From: Nemophila menziesii
Lineage: Eukaryota > Streptophyta > Magnoliopsida > Boraginales > Hydrophyllaceae
Direction: 5' to 3'
DNA: 64,000 bases
Assembly: GCA_029959085.1 (NCBI GenBank)
Contig: JARWIR010000003.1
Span: 30,519,505-30,583,504, forward strand
The translations under genes and the position numbers were made by a program. This document shows positions 10,200 to 19,740 of this stretch, piece after piece (the stretch's first letter is position 1; each line of letters opens with the position of its first letter). Below the pieces are notes generated by a model, which saw only the letters and a list, made by a program, of their open reading frames with translations, ran no database searches and had not been told where the DNA came from.

Positions 10200-11414
10200 T
10201 TATTGCCTCGCATTATTGACATCCAAGGTAGGATTTGCTCGATCTCTCGTTAATTGCTCAAGGAGTTTCATGATGTGCACTTGATTAGCGCTGATTTGTG
10301 CCACATCATTGGCTAAGGAAGTTTGAGCTGCTTTGAATTTGGTTAAACGCTCCTCCATCTTCCCTTGCCAATTTTGCTCCTTTTCTTCTTTTGAGACTTG
10401 CGTAGCACTCGCTCTTCGAAAGACATCCTTGATCCAAGCATTATCAATATAAGTCTCCTTAAACTCGAGTTTCTCTTCTTCACCCAATGTAACATTCGCT
10501 TTTTGCACAAGACACGTGATCATAGTAGGAAATTTAACATTATAAACTGATTTAGGAGAGACTGAAAATCGCATCACCTCCTCATAGATCAACTGTGCCA
10601 CATCTACTTCTTCTCCTCTCAAAATACAATCCAAAAGTAGAGCGTTCTTTTTAGTCACATCCAAAGTTTGTGTGTTTCCAAAGACATTAGGAATAAGGAA
10701 ACTGTGCCAAACTCTCGCATCATGTTGAAGATATTTGTAAGGACAAGGTGCCTTCAATTCTCCCTTATGTGATTGCACTTTCTCCTTGTCTAAAACATGC
10801 TCAAAAAGTAATTCCTCATCAAAGATTTTTCGTCTAGCAACCTCTTCATCATACTTGCAATATCCAATTAATTTCTTAAACTTGAAGTGGTTTCTAATCT
10901 CATTTACTGTGAAAGGAACTAACTTTCCTCTAATTGGAACACAACCTTTACTATCTCGGCTAAAGAGGCCTAAATAGAATTCCAAAACTAACTCATGACA
11001 TAATTCAGAACGTCTTACCATGAACGTAGACCAACCCATTTTTTCACCAAGCTCGAAGAATCTCTTGTACTCTCCTGTGCCAACTTCTTCATTGAATACT
11101 TTCTCATAAGCAAAAGGTAGTTCTTTTAATTGTTTTTCTGCAGAAGCTTTCAAGGCCTTTGAAGCTCCCTCTTTGTCCATGGGTGTAGGACCTTTGAAGG
11201 GTGGAGGTTGTGTTTTCTCTTTTGAATAAAAGTAAAGCCTTTTTCCATTACGATCAAACATAGCTAGCTTACCTCCATCTTCAACATCGTTTTTACCCTT
11301 AGCTTTAGAACTAGAACCTTTGTTATTTGATTTCTTCTCAATTGAACCCAATACCTTGCTTTTCTTCACCTCCCTCATGTTAGCTAATATTTCTGTTCTA
11401 TTAGTCATCTTCAA
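10200..11414 (-). CDS. Env-position ORF with 'putative plant transposon protein' domain
   Basis: This 404-residue frame is uninterrupted. After a lysine-rich N-terminal tail (GSSSKAKGKN) the core has the pattern of the domain annotated in plants as putative plant transposon protein: ELCHELVLEFYLGL, then VPIRGKLVPFTVNEIRNHF, then WHSFLIPNV and LLLDCILRGEEVDVAQLI. The last 60 residues are charged and likely coiled coil. Such ORFs sit downstream of pol, in the env position, in Athila/Tat-lineage elements; their function is unknown, and no signal peptide or membrane segment is seen here. It is intact although the gag frame of the same element carries seven stops. The ATG at 11,414 is in frame with a second Met at codon 3. 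Confidence 0.7.
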   Translation of the reverse strand: MKMTNRTEILANMREVKKSKVLGSIEKKSNNKGSSSKAKGKNDVEDGGKLAMFDRNGKRLYFYSKEKTQPPPFKGPTPMDKEGASKALKASAEKQLKELPFAYEKVFNEEVGTGEYKRFFELGEKMGWSTFMVRRSELCHELVLEFYLGLFSRDSKGCVPIRGKLVPFTVNEIRNHFKFKKLIGYCKYDEEVARRKIFDEELLFEHVLDKEKVQSHKGELKAPCPYKYLQHDARVWHSFLIPNVFGNTQTLDVTKKNALLLDCILRGEEVDVAQLIYEEVMRFSVSPKSVYNVKFPTMITCLVQKANVTLGEEEKLEFKETYIDNAWIKDVFRRASATQVSKEEKEQNWQGKMEERLTKFKAAQTSLANDVAQISANQVHIMKLLEQLTRDRANPTLDVNNARQ

Positions 11415-11858
11415 TTGACCCCCAACTCAAAGCTTTAACAACTCTTGAAATTTGAACTTTTGAATTTTTGGTTGAACAAGCTTGATTTGGCTTAGGAAGG
11501 ATGAATTGATGATCAATCTCTGTGTGGTTAAGGTGAATTCTTGATGGATTGGCTTGGATTTAAGAAATTGTATGATGAATTTTAAAAATTTGAGCTCTTG
11601 ATTCTTCAATTTAATGTGTTTGGTGAGAATTGGGTGCTTGAATCTCCTTTCTAATGGTGTAGAGAGAAGATTTGATGTGTTTTTATTGATGATTGGGTAG
11701 TGTTTTGATGCTTGGGGAAGGTTTGAATGAGCTTTAATGGAGTTGGGAGAGGTTTGGAGAAGAAAGAGAGGCTTAAGGATTTGTAAATTCGGAATAATAC
11801 CTAATATCCCTCTTTTATAAGCTTTAAAACGCAACTTTCTTTCTCCAGCGGCAACCTC

Positions 11859-12118
11859 CGGTATACCGGGTATATAGTCCGGTATACCGGACCTTCTGCT
11901 CTTTGAAAAATTTTATCCTCGACAAAAAACCCGAGTCTCCTACCCATAATACGGGTTTTCGGTCCTGCGGTATACCGGGGTTATGGTCCGGTATACCGGA
12001 CTGCTGGTCCTGATTTTTTTTCTTCTCGGCACAAAACCCGAGTCACCTACCCGTAATACGGGTTTTCTCCTCTGCGGTATACCGGGGATGAGGTCCGGTA
12101 TATCGGCCCGATGGTCAG
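11859..12118. repeat. GC-rich 108-bp tandem repeat in E1
   Basis: Units start with cggtataccggg at 11,859, 11,968 and 12,075, periods 109 and 107, about 2.4 copies. Each unit holds two near-palindromic CCGGTATACCGG boxes and an inverted pair aacccgag...ataatacgggttt. It lies in the spacer between the gag-protease frame and the env-position ORF. It is far more GC-rich than its surroundings. Confidence 0.85.
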
Positions 12119-12276
12119 AAGTTTCCGAAAAACTTCGTTTCCTCCTCCCGCACTCGATTTCTCCAAGACCTAAGCATCAAAAACACTAATACCTTTCTCA
12201 AATATGCAATATCAACTAAAAATAACTAAACTAAACATAAACTAAAAACGTAAAAGACATAAAAACTTAAAAAATT

Positions 12277-12336
12277 GCGGGTTGTCTCCCGTACAGCACT
12301 TTTATTTAACGTCTTTCAAAGTTAGACGTGTTACCT
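12277..12336 (-). other. Conserved post-ORF block (E1)
   Basis: Just after the stop of the main frame the minus strand reads gaggtaacacgtct, then aaagacgttaaataaaagtg, then cgggagacaacccgc. E2 has nearly the same block at the same place (30,618-30,676). It includes a splice-donor-like AG|GTAAC and a small gggagacaaccc hairpin. Confidence 0.7.
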
Positions 12337-12339
12337 CTA

Positions 12340-15168
12340 TCAAGATTTGCGAATATAGCCTCCCCAACAACGAGTTAGGCTATGAACGTCAACTAATCTG
12401 CGCTTGATCCCCTTCTTGGGTCGGATTTCTATCACCTTGGCTGAAACAACCTTAGTGACAATAAATGGTCCCATCCACGAGTCTTTGAAACTACGTGGCC
12501 TATTTTCGCGTTTGTGAGCTTTCCATAGTACTTCATGGCCAACCCCAAACTCAATGTTTGGCTCAGTATCCATAGGCTTTAAGTGGATCTTCTCATGAGG
12601 GACTTTGTTATGTGAAAGGCTGTGGATGACAGGAACGGTGGGATCTAACTTCCTCAGTTTCTTACCCAAGACATAGAAGGTCTCGGATATGTTCTTTGCA
12701 TGAAGGGTAATGGTCTCTTCTTGGAAGTTGATTACACTTTGACTTGTGGCCATGAAAGGCCGTCCATGTATGATTGGAACCTGCTTATCTGCATCAAACT
12801 CAAGTATAACAAATTCAGTAGGGATGGCGATACTACCTGCTCGGACTAAGACGTCCTCCACTGTTCCCCATGTCCTGGTAACTGAATTGTCAGCGAACTG
12901 CAACTTCACTGGAGTTTTCTCTGATTTCTGAAGTCCAAGTCTCTCGAACACGAACTTAGGCATAAGATTAACACCAGAACCCACATCGTACATAGCTTTC
13001 ACCTTGAGCATACCATTAATTTGAATAGGAAGGTTAAAACTTCCCGGATCTTTGAGCTTTGTTGGTAACTCTCGTTCAATTTTTCTTGAGACTCTCAGGT
13101 TCTCTCTTGGGACTTCTACACTCACTTATTTCTCGGGAATAACTTGCATAAAAACTTGTTGCGGTGTAAGTCCTTTCTTTGCAATCTCAAGCATTTGGGT
13201 GTTAATCTTTTCAGGAGTGTACGCCTCTACAAATGTCTTGAGTTCAGTGTCATCCTTAGGATTTGTATCAGGATTAGTTGATGACACTGTTTGAACAACA
13301 TGTGGCGGTTCCACCTTCTTTTCTTCTTTCTCTTCTTGCACAGAAGGTGCAACTTCAGCTTCAGCTCTTGGTTCCTCCTTTGAGGCTTCTTCCTCTTTCT
13401 TTTTTGCCAACTCAGCTTGATAATCCATGACCGATCTAATCTCCTCTTGCATATCTTTCAGAAGCTGTATAAATTCGGATTTTTCTGAATCGTCCTCCAC
13501 ATCAACCTCAGAACAGTCAGATTCCACGGTGTTAGACTTGGTTGGTTCTTCTTCGGTACTTGGAACCTCCACGGCACTAACGGCAGCATGTGGTACTTCC
13601 TTCTTTTCTTCTTCAAATTCAAGGCAAATAGCCTTACAAGCTTCGAACCCAACATTGTCATCACCTCCTTCGATAGCCTTCAATTCTTTTTGTTCCATTA
13701 AATTTGTTAGAACTTTGTTTAATTGTTCTACTTGAGTACCTAAAATCTGAATTGTGGCATCTTGTCCTCGTAACTTTTCATCCTGAGCGTTCATATTCGT
13801 GGTCAAACGGTCCAAGACTTTTACTAATTGTTGGTTATCCATAGATCCCTCTTGATGATACTGTGGTAAAGCTTTCTGATCTAATGCATCGGTATAGGCA
13901 TCTTGAACAGGTTGTTGAAGGGGAGCTGGTCTATTCTGATATTGACCTCTTGGTTGGAAAAAATTGTTCTGGGGGCGCGGTTAATAATGACCAGGATTAG
14001 CGCCCCCCTGAGGATTTGAATATTGCATATCTGGATGGTTTTGGTTACCAAATTGATAACCTCATCGATTGGATATGAAGTAAACAGATTGTGGATTTCC
14101 TTCGCACTCTTCCCATGTATGATTATTAACCCCACATTGTTGACAACCTTGTGCTTCTTGTACTACGTTTGCTGCGGCTAAATTTTTCTGCATTTCTAGC
14201 TTAAGTTCTTTGAGGTTATTCTCTAACGCGGAAATTTGAGCTGAGTTTGCAGTTTCTGCATGTACACGAAGCGTACCTCGGGTCTTTGCCACAGGATCTC
14301 GCCTAGAAGGCCAACTCCTTTCCTATTCAATAATATTTTCCAAAACCACGGAAGCTTCATTATGATTCATGGACACGAAATTTCCCTTTCCTATGTTATC
14401 CACCTTCTCTCTACCTCTATCATTGAGACCTTCATAGAATATAGCTAATTGTAAAGAGGGGGTATAACCATGGAGCAGACATCTAGCTAATTTATGTTGA
14501 AACCTTGTCCATGATTTTCCTACTGTTTCTCCATCTTCTTGACAAAACCTTGCAAGCTCGCTTTGGTCTTTGAGTCTCATACTCTTCGGATAAAAACGGT
14601 TAAAGAACGCGGCTTGAAGTTATGTCCATGAATTGATTGTACCTGGTGGTTGTCTATCTAGCCATTCACTAGCTCTACCGGTCAGGAAGAACGAAAACAT
14701 ATGACAATACAGTTGCTCGCGTGTAATACCTGGAGTAACATAAGCATCAAAAATCTGCATAAACTCCTGAATCGCTCTTACCGGATCTTGGATTGTTGTA
14801 CCACTGTAGAGTCCATAACTTTGAAATTGATTGAGCATACCCGGATCGGGTCAAAATTCAATATTCTGGATCTCTGGAGGACGGTAACCTATTGGTTGAA
14901 CATGAAACGGCACGTGGAGGCCAGGAAGGTCTTGCTCAACTCGATTTTGCCCGTTACCTCGTTCTTGTTGTTATACACCAGGTGGAATGAATGGTGGTGG
15001 TCCTCCTGGTGCATAGTACTGTAATCCCTCACGTGGGATTCCAAGTGGATCTAAGTGCTCTTGTGCTCCTGCCATAGCTCTTCTCAAGGCTCTTTCCTCA
15101 CGAACACGTTTGTTATAGGATCTGAAGCTCCTCTCAGGCTCCGGTAACGGAGGCCAAGAATTAAACAC
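12340..15168 (-). pseudogene. E1 gag-protease with integrase C-terminal tail, seven in-frame stops
   Basis: All pieces lie in one frame of 943 codons; there is no frameshift. In order: gag core (FMQIFDAYVTPGITREQL, FFLTGRASEWLD, LARFCQEDGETVGKSW, an Athila/Tat gag), a zinc knuckle CQQCGVNNHTWEEC (14,292-14,062 segment), an acidic spacer, then a retropepsin-like protease (MYDVGSGVNLMPKFVFERLG, IIHGRPFMAT). The active site has DVG where D-S/T/L-G is usual. The frame ends in GHEVLWKAHKR...WMGPFIVTKVV, which looks like the SH3-like integrase C terminus, so RT, RNase H and the integrase core are missing between them. Stops are at 14,971, 14,851, 14,620, 14,323, 14,062, 13,981 and 13,126. The true start is upstream of or near 15,168; no good ATG is visible. 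Confidence 0.8.
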
Positions 15169-15303
15169 TGTGAAACCTGAAAAAGACTAAAGCAAACCAC
15201 AAGCGTAAATCCAGAAAAACAAAAACTAAATACTGAAAAATAAAAAATAAAAATTAATTAAAAACTACTCGAAATAGATAACCCACACGCTAACGAGACA
15301 CAA

Positions 15304-15321
15304 TCCCCGGCAGTGGCGCCA
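15304..15321 (-). other. E1 primer-binding site (tRNA-Asp type)
   Basis: The plus strand reads tccccggcagtggcgcca, the 3' end of plant tRNA-Asp with 16 of 18 matches. On the coding strand it lies 6 bases after the 5' LTR. tRNA-Asp primers are usual for the Athila/Tat lineage. Confidence 0.85.
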
Positions 15322-15327
15322 AAAACT

Positions 15328-16867
15328 TGGTGTCGCCTAGGGTGTGATAAAAATAAGATAAATATAATTCAAGAAAACTACGCACTCTCACCCTAGACAG
15401 GAACTGTACTGCAAGTATTACAGGACGTATGCAAGTTTTAGTTGATAAGTTGAGTTCGTTCTCAGAGACTTAGTGTGCTAGTCGAATGGGTAGCAATAAC
15501 GAGTAAGAAGTAAATAATTAAAAGACGGAAAATAAAAGGAATAAAATTCGAGATTAATTAATTAAACTAAGAAAAGAAAATACAATAAAATAAATACGAA
15601 GAATATAGATGAGAAATATAGCTTAGCTTTTGCTAGAATGCACTAATCCTTCTAATTCTTTCTATTAGATCTAGTTAATAAGGGAGATAATTAGCTCTTG
15701 TATACTTAGTCAGGATTCTAAATTTCCATACCTTAGACCTTGAGAACGACTAAGGGGGCTACGGACACACCACGAGGCTGGTTCAAATAGGGTTATCAAA
15801 CGCTACTAAGGCCCTAAGCAATAAATTTCCATACATGGTGATAGTGATTAATTCATACCCTAATGACTATCTAGTTAGAATCAGTGTTGTCAGGACTAAT
15901 ATCGACACTAGACGTTATGTGGTGTTTCAATAATTAGACACCCAGCTAAGGTGATCATCTAACTACTATTAAGGTAATCCTATACTCGTGCACTAGCAAG
16001 GAAAACAGTCATTAAATCAAAATACATAAACAAATATAAAGGTAAGCAGCTAATATCAAAATAAAACATTAAATTCCCAAAAAAACTTAGATAGAAAGAA
16101 AATAGAATTCATAGATTATACATGATGCAAAACCCAAGCTATGGGAGTTTTAGTTCATACCTGAAGGAAATAAACTAAAAGAAATAACTGAAGACATCAT
16201 CTTGCTCTCTACAATAACTTGGAAGAATAAGACTTTAAGAACTAATTACTATGAGGCAAGGATGATTTAAAAGTGATATAAGGGTGTATTTATAGGTGTT
16301 TAAAAGACCTAATTCGTTTTCTTGAAGGAAAAGTGAGTAATGGACTCCAAGCCCAACTCAAATTCGTAACCCTAAAAACATGAAATCAGACCCGTTTTTA
16401 TTTTGGTCCTAGAAGCTTCAATATTCATCCGTTTGACGCGTATGAGTACACCAAATTCATCGTCTCGGAAAGATATTCAACTTTTCTCTTGACCGTTACT
16501 CCGAATTCCACACCGGTTTTGAGATATAAGCTGATTTGTGGTCGTAGGTGCAGAAATTTAGGATTAAGACAGCTTTTCCTTTTTCATGTTTTTAGCTTTT
16601 GTTTCCTTATCTCCAATTTCCATGTTTATCTCTTTCCATATCTTGTAGTCTTTTACTTGGACTCTAATTAATCTCCATAATTATATTTAAAGCTTCACAC
16701 TAAATAAATAATTAAACCCAATACGCTCTAAAAATATTATTTTACTAAATCAAGACTCAAAATAGGAAAGTGCACTATTTCTCAAGAAAAACGATTAGAA
16801 AGACTTCTAAATCACTAAAAATGATGTCTCATCCTAATATAAATCTATCACAAATGAGGAGACATCA
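15328..16867 (-). repeat. E1 5' LTR (1,540 bp)
   Basis: Plus-strand termini are TGGTGTCGCC and GGAGACATCA. The minus strand has ctataaatac (16,286-16,295) as a likely TATA box. The outer 46 bp (16,822-16,867) form an inverted repeat. Confidence 0.9.
16286..16295 (-). promoter_or_regulatory. TATA box in E1 5' LTR
   Basis: CTATAAATAC on the minus strand, conserved in the 3' LTR at 8,042-8,051 and, as TATAAATAGG, in the E2 LTR. It would place the transcript start roughly 30 bases downstream, defining the U3/R border. Confidence 0.5.
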
Positions 16868-17018
16868 GCTATCAAGTTCATCGTTGATAGTTGTAGTCAT
16901 GGACGAATACATTGATGAGGTCATATTTACAGATGAGCCATTACTATTGTTTAGAGACATGATGGGTATATGGACAAAAAATGGGTCTTTCGTAGTTGGA
17001 CTTAAGCTCTTGATACCA
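16868..17018 (-). pseudogene. Copia relic: leader, gag start and primer-binding site
   Basis: At 17,006-17,018 the minus strand reads TGGTATCAAGAGC, close to the initiator tRNA-Met primer site of copia elements. A frame starts at 16,960 (MSLNNSNGSSVNMTSS) and runs into the E1 boundary after 31 codons. It continues beyond E1 in the UBN2 fragment at 7,105-6,865. Confidence 0.6.
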
Positions 17019-17493
17019 TAAATAATATATCAAAGAAGAGAAGAGAAATGGGAAAAGTATATAGTTTATTCAATCCTCTACTCACTTTATATACACATAA
17101 TCATTTGAGTTACAAGAGATAAGAGTTTTGAATTTCAAACAAACAAGATAATATATTGCAAATTTGATCTTATCGAATCGTGTAACTGTTTTGCAGTTTC
17201 ATAGGAATCAAGTTGTGATAATTAATTCAAATACTATTACCAAATATAACACTAGTATGGACAACGCCACACCTTCATATTTCATATATGAACCACAACA
17301 ACAAAACATCCCTTCACCTCTCTTTTATCTTCTTCTTGAATTGATTATGGAAACTCCAAACTTCTTAATTCAAAGTTTTGCAAAATTTAAGCTTCTTTCG
17401 ATCATAACTTTCGTTCCTAATTATTTTGATCACTAATTGTTCTCTTGGTCAAAATATTTAATTATTAACTTTTAAATTTATTAGTCAACAACA
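17019..17493 (-). repeat. Probable 5' LTR of the interrupted copia element
   Basis: The region starts next to the primer-binding site. It plausibly ends at agtcaacaaca (17,484-17,493), which would read TGTTGTTGACT on the minus strand, a usual copia LTR start. The partner LTR was not found, so the outer boundary is a guess. Confidence 0.35.
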
Positions 17494-17739
17494 CAGATCT
17501 CTGGAAAATTACCTCTTGTAAATAATGTAAAGAAAAAAAGATAAAACAAATTACGAGCAAACTTAAAGAGAAAATCGAATGAGAATGAGAGAAGAATCAT
17601 TTTATTTAATTAAATTTGAAAATAGGGGTATAAATGTAATGTTATATATTAAAAAACTCAAAAACATTTAAATTGCATGCACAATAAATTTTGTCATAAT
17701 TGCATGCTCGATAAATTTTGGCATAATTGTTTTCTTCAA

Positions 17740-17916
17740 GAGTAATAATATATACCATCCAACATATCACCCATAACTAGTCGTGATTTGGTTGGAAGTA
17801 AATTGTAAATCAAATCTAGTAAATAAATAAGCTAACGATTTACTTTCAACCAAATCACGCTACGTCATGGGTGGTATGCTGGGTGATATGAATTTAAGTG
17901 GTATATATTATTACTC
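17740..17916. mobile_element. Mutator-type MITE, sister of 3,155-3,331
   Basis: Termini are gagtaataat and attattactc; the length is 177 bp, exactly that of the sister copy. Internal blocks cgtgatttggttggaagtaa and aaccaaatcacgctacgtca are shared. The flanking 9-mers (tttcttcaa and cttttcaaa) are only partly alike, so this is the older insertion. Confidence 0.8.
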
Positions 17917-17926
17917 CTTTTCAAAT

Positions 17927-18145
17927 TGTTATTGAAAATTATTATTGATATTCATACAATCCATAGACTTCCAATCCAGATTACAAGTCCAAGAAGAGTT
18001 TACTTATTTTTTATAAAAAGACATCTTTAATTTGTAATTCACACTCTATCCATATTAATAAAGTTATTATTTCTCCTTCTCAATCATCCTTTAGTTACTT
18101 TGTATTTATTTTTACAATACATTATCAACACGATATTTGAGCCAT
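17927..18145 (+). mobile_element. Copia LTR relic with degraded primer-binding site
   Basis: It starts TGTTATTGAAAATT and ends ...cattatcaaca at 18,130. The following cgatatttgagcc resembles a mutated tggtatcagagcc primer site. Much of its 204 bp matches the LTR at 37,428-37,636 (caagtccaagaaga, tttgtaattcacactctacc-like blocks), so both come from one copia family. Confidence 0.6.
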
Positions 18146-18328
18146 TTGCAAACAACAGGTTCACCTAAGTTAGGAAATTGTGCAGATACCATTGACAAAA
18201 AAAGTGTAGATCCCTTCCATTTTATTATTTGTTATTCGATATACATGTGTTATAAATTCCACATGGCAGTGACTTCGGTCATGGACCTTTTCAAAAAAGG
18301 CATCATTGTAGTAAAATGATATTTATAA

Positions 18329-18445
18329 GAGATCGATAGTCGGCCTAGTGGTTAGGTTACTCCGAAGAAACCAAGAGGTTCTGGGATCGAATCTCATTGT
18401 TGTCATTTACTCCGAGTCCAAAGTGACTCTCTCATGTATTCAAAA
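18329..18445 (+). mobile_element. tRNA-derived SINE with perfect 16-bp TSD
   Basis: An A box (tagtggttagg, 18,346-18,356) and a B box (ggatcgaatc, 18,384-18,393) sit 28 bases apart. The body is about 117 bp and ends in an A-rich tail. The same 16-mer, aaaatgatatttataa, flanks it at 18,313-18,328 and 18,446-18,461. This is the signature of target-primed insertion by LINE machinery. Confidence 0.85.
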
Positions 18446-18556
18446 AAAATGATATTTATAATTTTTTTAATTAGTCTTAATCACCGAGATCGTATTAATT
18501 GGAATAGAGTCCTTTCAATTTACTTACGATCTAATGATTCTTTTATTTACCATGTA

Positions 18557-19740
18557 TTTTTTTTTGTCAAATAAAATATATTAATCATGAGCGTTTATAC
18601 AAAGACTTAAGGAAAACATAAAAATCACTTAAAGATCCATTCTTCCACTTAGATGTATCGATATTGCGTCTAGCGCTCTTAGCTGTGAGATCCGTAACAC
18701 TATTAAACTTCCTGTTAACGAAGTTAACCTTCCAGTTAGGGAACTTCGTGAGCCAGTTCTTCATTTCGGAAATGAAAGGATGAATTTGACATCGAAGACC
18801 TGTGCGTTTAGCTATACCTTGAATGAGCTCAAGGTTATCGGAGTAAAAGGAGACACTCTGAAGATTACACCTAGCAGCCTTTCTCATCGCAAGAAGGACC
18901 GCCCAACATTCACCTTCAATGGGGCTTCTAACTATATGTCTGGAGACAATCTTGTGAGCAACTTTGCCTTCCTTATCAATAGCAATTGCTGCTATACCTG
19001 TCGGTTCATAATCCCTTTTAAAAGATGCATCGCTCATGAATATATATTCTGAATCATCTGTAAGTGTTGGATTGTTTTCAATAATGTCTTCATTACTGTT
19101 CTCATTCCTTATTGTGCTATTCTTTTCCTGCTCCTTTCCTTTAGTAGACTTACTATTAAATAGATCATTCATAGCCGAGTTAATTTTAAACAAGACATCC
19201 TTGATTTCCCATGGGGTTCTATTGTGGAAACTTCTCATCTTTGCCTTCCATATGTTCCATAAAGTAAGTAGAAAATAGGCAGTAAATTCATTTTGGTCCC
19301 ATCCATTCTTAATGTATTTTTTCCGCATTTCAATTAACCAATCTCCCAAATCATATTTTCTTTCTTTTTCAATAACAACCTGTAGCCTTGAGTTGGCCCA
19401 AACTGCCATACTTAATGGACTTTTAGTAAATAGATGTTCAATGTCTTCCTTATCAGCTCACACCATTCACATGTATCATCCTTTACAACCTTCCTGATTT
19501 TAAGGTTTCGTTTGGTAAAAATGGCTCCATTGCAAATTTTCCATCCAAACGATCTAACTTTATTCATAACATTTGATTTCCAAATAATATTCCAAAGACT
19601 ACTATTATCATGTTTACCTTGAGAAGATGATTGAGCCTCATTTTGTACTTCCACATCTACCAGATTATGATATCCAGATTTGGTACTATACACGCCATCC
19701 TTTGAGAAAGGCCAGATTAATTTGTCTTCCTCCTTGTTAA
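18557..19740 (-). pseudogene. LINE A: zinc-binding and RNase H 3' part with poly(A)
   Basis: The minus strand carries the RT zinc-binding domain (LIWPFSKDGVYSTKSGY, then CEWCE near 19,450). After a frameshift it continues into MAVWANSRLQ and LLTLWNIWKAK, then an RVT_3 RNase H with FMSDAS, EGECWAVLLAM, FYSDNLELI and a final TDLTAKSARR, so all four acidic residues are present. A 9-base poly(A) (T-run 18,557-18,565) follows tattttatttgac. The 5' part is missing. LINE B is inserted at 19,740, inside the zinc-binding domain. Confidence 0.75.

Larger units (their letters stand above)
7106..16867 (-). mobile_element. E1: non-autonomous Athila/Tat-type gypsy element, 9.8 kb
   Basis: Two similar LTRs (15,328-16,867 as 5' LTR, 7,106-8,625 as 3' LTR) flank an internal region. 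In minus-strand order it holds a tRNA-Asp-type primer-binding site, a gag-protease frame with seven stops ending in an integrase-C-terminal-like segment, a conserved post-ORF block, a GC-rich tandem repeat, a 404-codon ORF in the env position, a 1.5-kb non-coding region and a polypurine tract. No reverse transcriptase, RNase H or integrase core is present, so it could only have moved using enzymes from a relative. The flanks ctcta and gctat are not a clean TSD. It interrupts a copia gag. Confidence 0.85.

Noticed and set aside
13427..13735. Plus-strand serine-rich frame and minus-strand frame 13,458-13,664
   Set aside because: Shadows of the acidic spacer of E1 gag-protease.
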